Below are positions 5,943 to 6,124 of a stretch of 6,124 nt of DNA, piece after piece. A model generated the notes under the pieces. It made no database searches. It saw only the letters and a program-made list of their open reading frames with translations, and was not told where the DNA came from. Position 1 is the first letter of the stretch; the number at the start of each line of letters is the position of its first letter. The position numbers were made by a program, and so were the translations under genes. Source of the DNA: Chloroflexota bacterium (lineage in GTDB: Bacteria; Chloroflexota; Limnocylindria; QHBO01); the NCBI GenBank assembly GCA_013694795.1, contig JACDBS010000073.1:1-6124 (forward strand), read 5' to 3'.

Positions 5943-6124
5943 TCGCCGGGTGGTGCGTCGATGGCCGCGCGTTGCAGCGTGAACAGCTGTCGGATGCCGG
6001 CGGCCGCGAGATCAACCATCTGGTCCATCTGCTGGCGGCTGAAGGCGCCGTGCTCGGCGGTGCCCTGGACCTCGATCAGGCGGTCGTCATCGGTCATGAC
6101 CACGTTGAAGTCGACCTCCGCGGT
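5939..6124 (-). CDS. rph: Ribonuclease PH, C-terminal 61 residues (5' end outside the window)
   Basis: Phosphorolytic 3'-to-5' exoribonuclease that trims the 3' ends of tRNA precursors. Only the last 61 codons lie in the window and the frame is open to the right edge. The translation contains EVDFNVVMTDDDRLIEVQGT followed by AEHGAFSRQQMDQMVDLA, which matches the conserved end of RNase PH: the NVVMT strand, the IEVQGTAE motif and the terminal helix with an A-x-x-G-I turn. The protein ends QRAAIDAPPGE. Its TGA stop (5941-5939) overlaps the rdgB GTG start by four bases, so the two genes form one transcription unit. The N-terminal phosphate-binding and catalytic part is outside the window and cannot be judged. 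Confidence 0.95.
   Translation of the reverse strand, partial: TAEVDFNVVMTDDDRLIEVQGTAEHGAFSRQQMDQMVDLAAAGIRQLFTLQRAAIDAPPGE

Overview
The window is a GC-rich chromosomal segment carrying housekeeping and cell-envelope genes. I see no mobile element, CRISPR array or phage gene. The organism is probably a high-GC, cell-wall-bearing bacterium, either a Chloroflexota member of the Limnocylindria kind or an actinobacterium. This guess rests on base composition, on the style of the LytR-CpsA-Psr (LCP) protein, on the CWB2-anchored exoprotease and on the rph-rdgB gene order. It is an inference, not a taxonomic assignment.

Layout from left to right. Positions 1-1248 (+) hold the 3' part of an LCP-family gene whose reading frame is open through the left edge. 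It converges on a WecA/TagO-type polyprenyl-phosphate sugar-1-phosphate transferase gene (1245-2198, -), and the two stop codons share one CTAG palindrome. Upstream of that gene on the same strand is tRNA-Pro(UGG) (2228-2304, -), with CCA encoded and only 29 bases before the transferase start. Next is a 950-residue secreted subtilase (2362-5214, -) with a signal peptide, propeptide, S8 catalytic domain, PPC-like domain, SbsA-type Ig-like domain and three CWB2 cell-wall-binding repeats. Its leader contains a strong imperfect hairpin of 21 pairs that ends next to the ribosome binding site. Last come rdgB/HAM1 (5349-5942, -) and the 3' end of rph, RNase PH (5939-6124, -), which overlap by GTGA. 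No gene-free stretch exceeds 135 bases.

How the genes fit together. Three of them point to one envelope theme. The WecA-type enzyme would start a lipid-linked glycopolymer, LCP enzymes move such polymers from the lipid carrier to the wall, and CWB2 repeats hold exoproteins to wall polymers. The rph-rdgB pair is an ordinary RNA-processing and nucleotide-sanitising unit. The best candidates for something undescribed are the structured RNA leader of the subtilase, the replaced arginine in the LCP active-site motif, and the SD-less start of the wecA-like gene directly behind a tRNA. No wholly new multi-gene system is visible.
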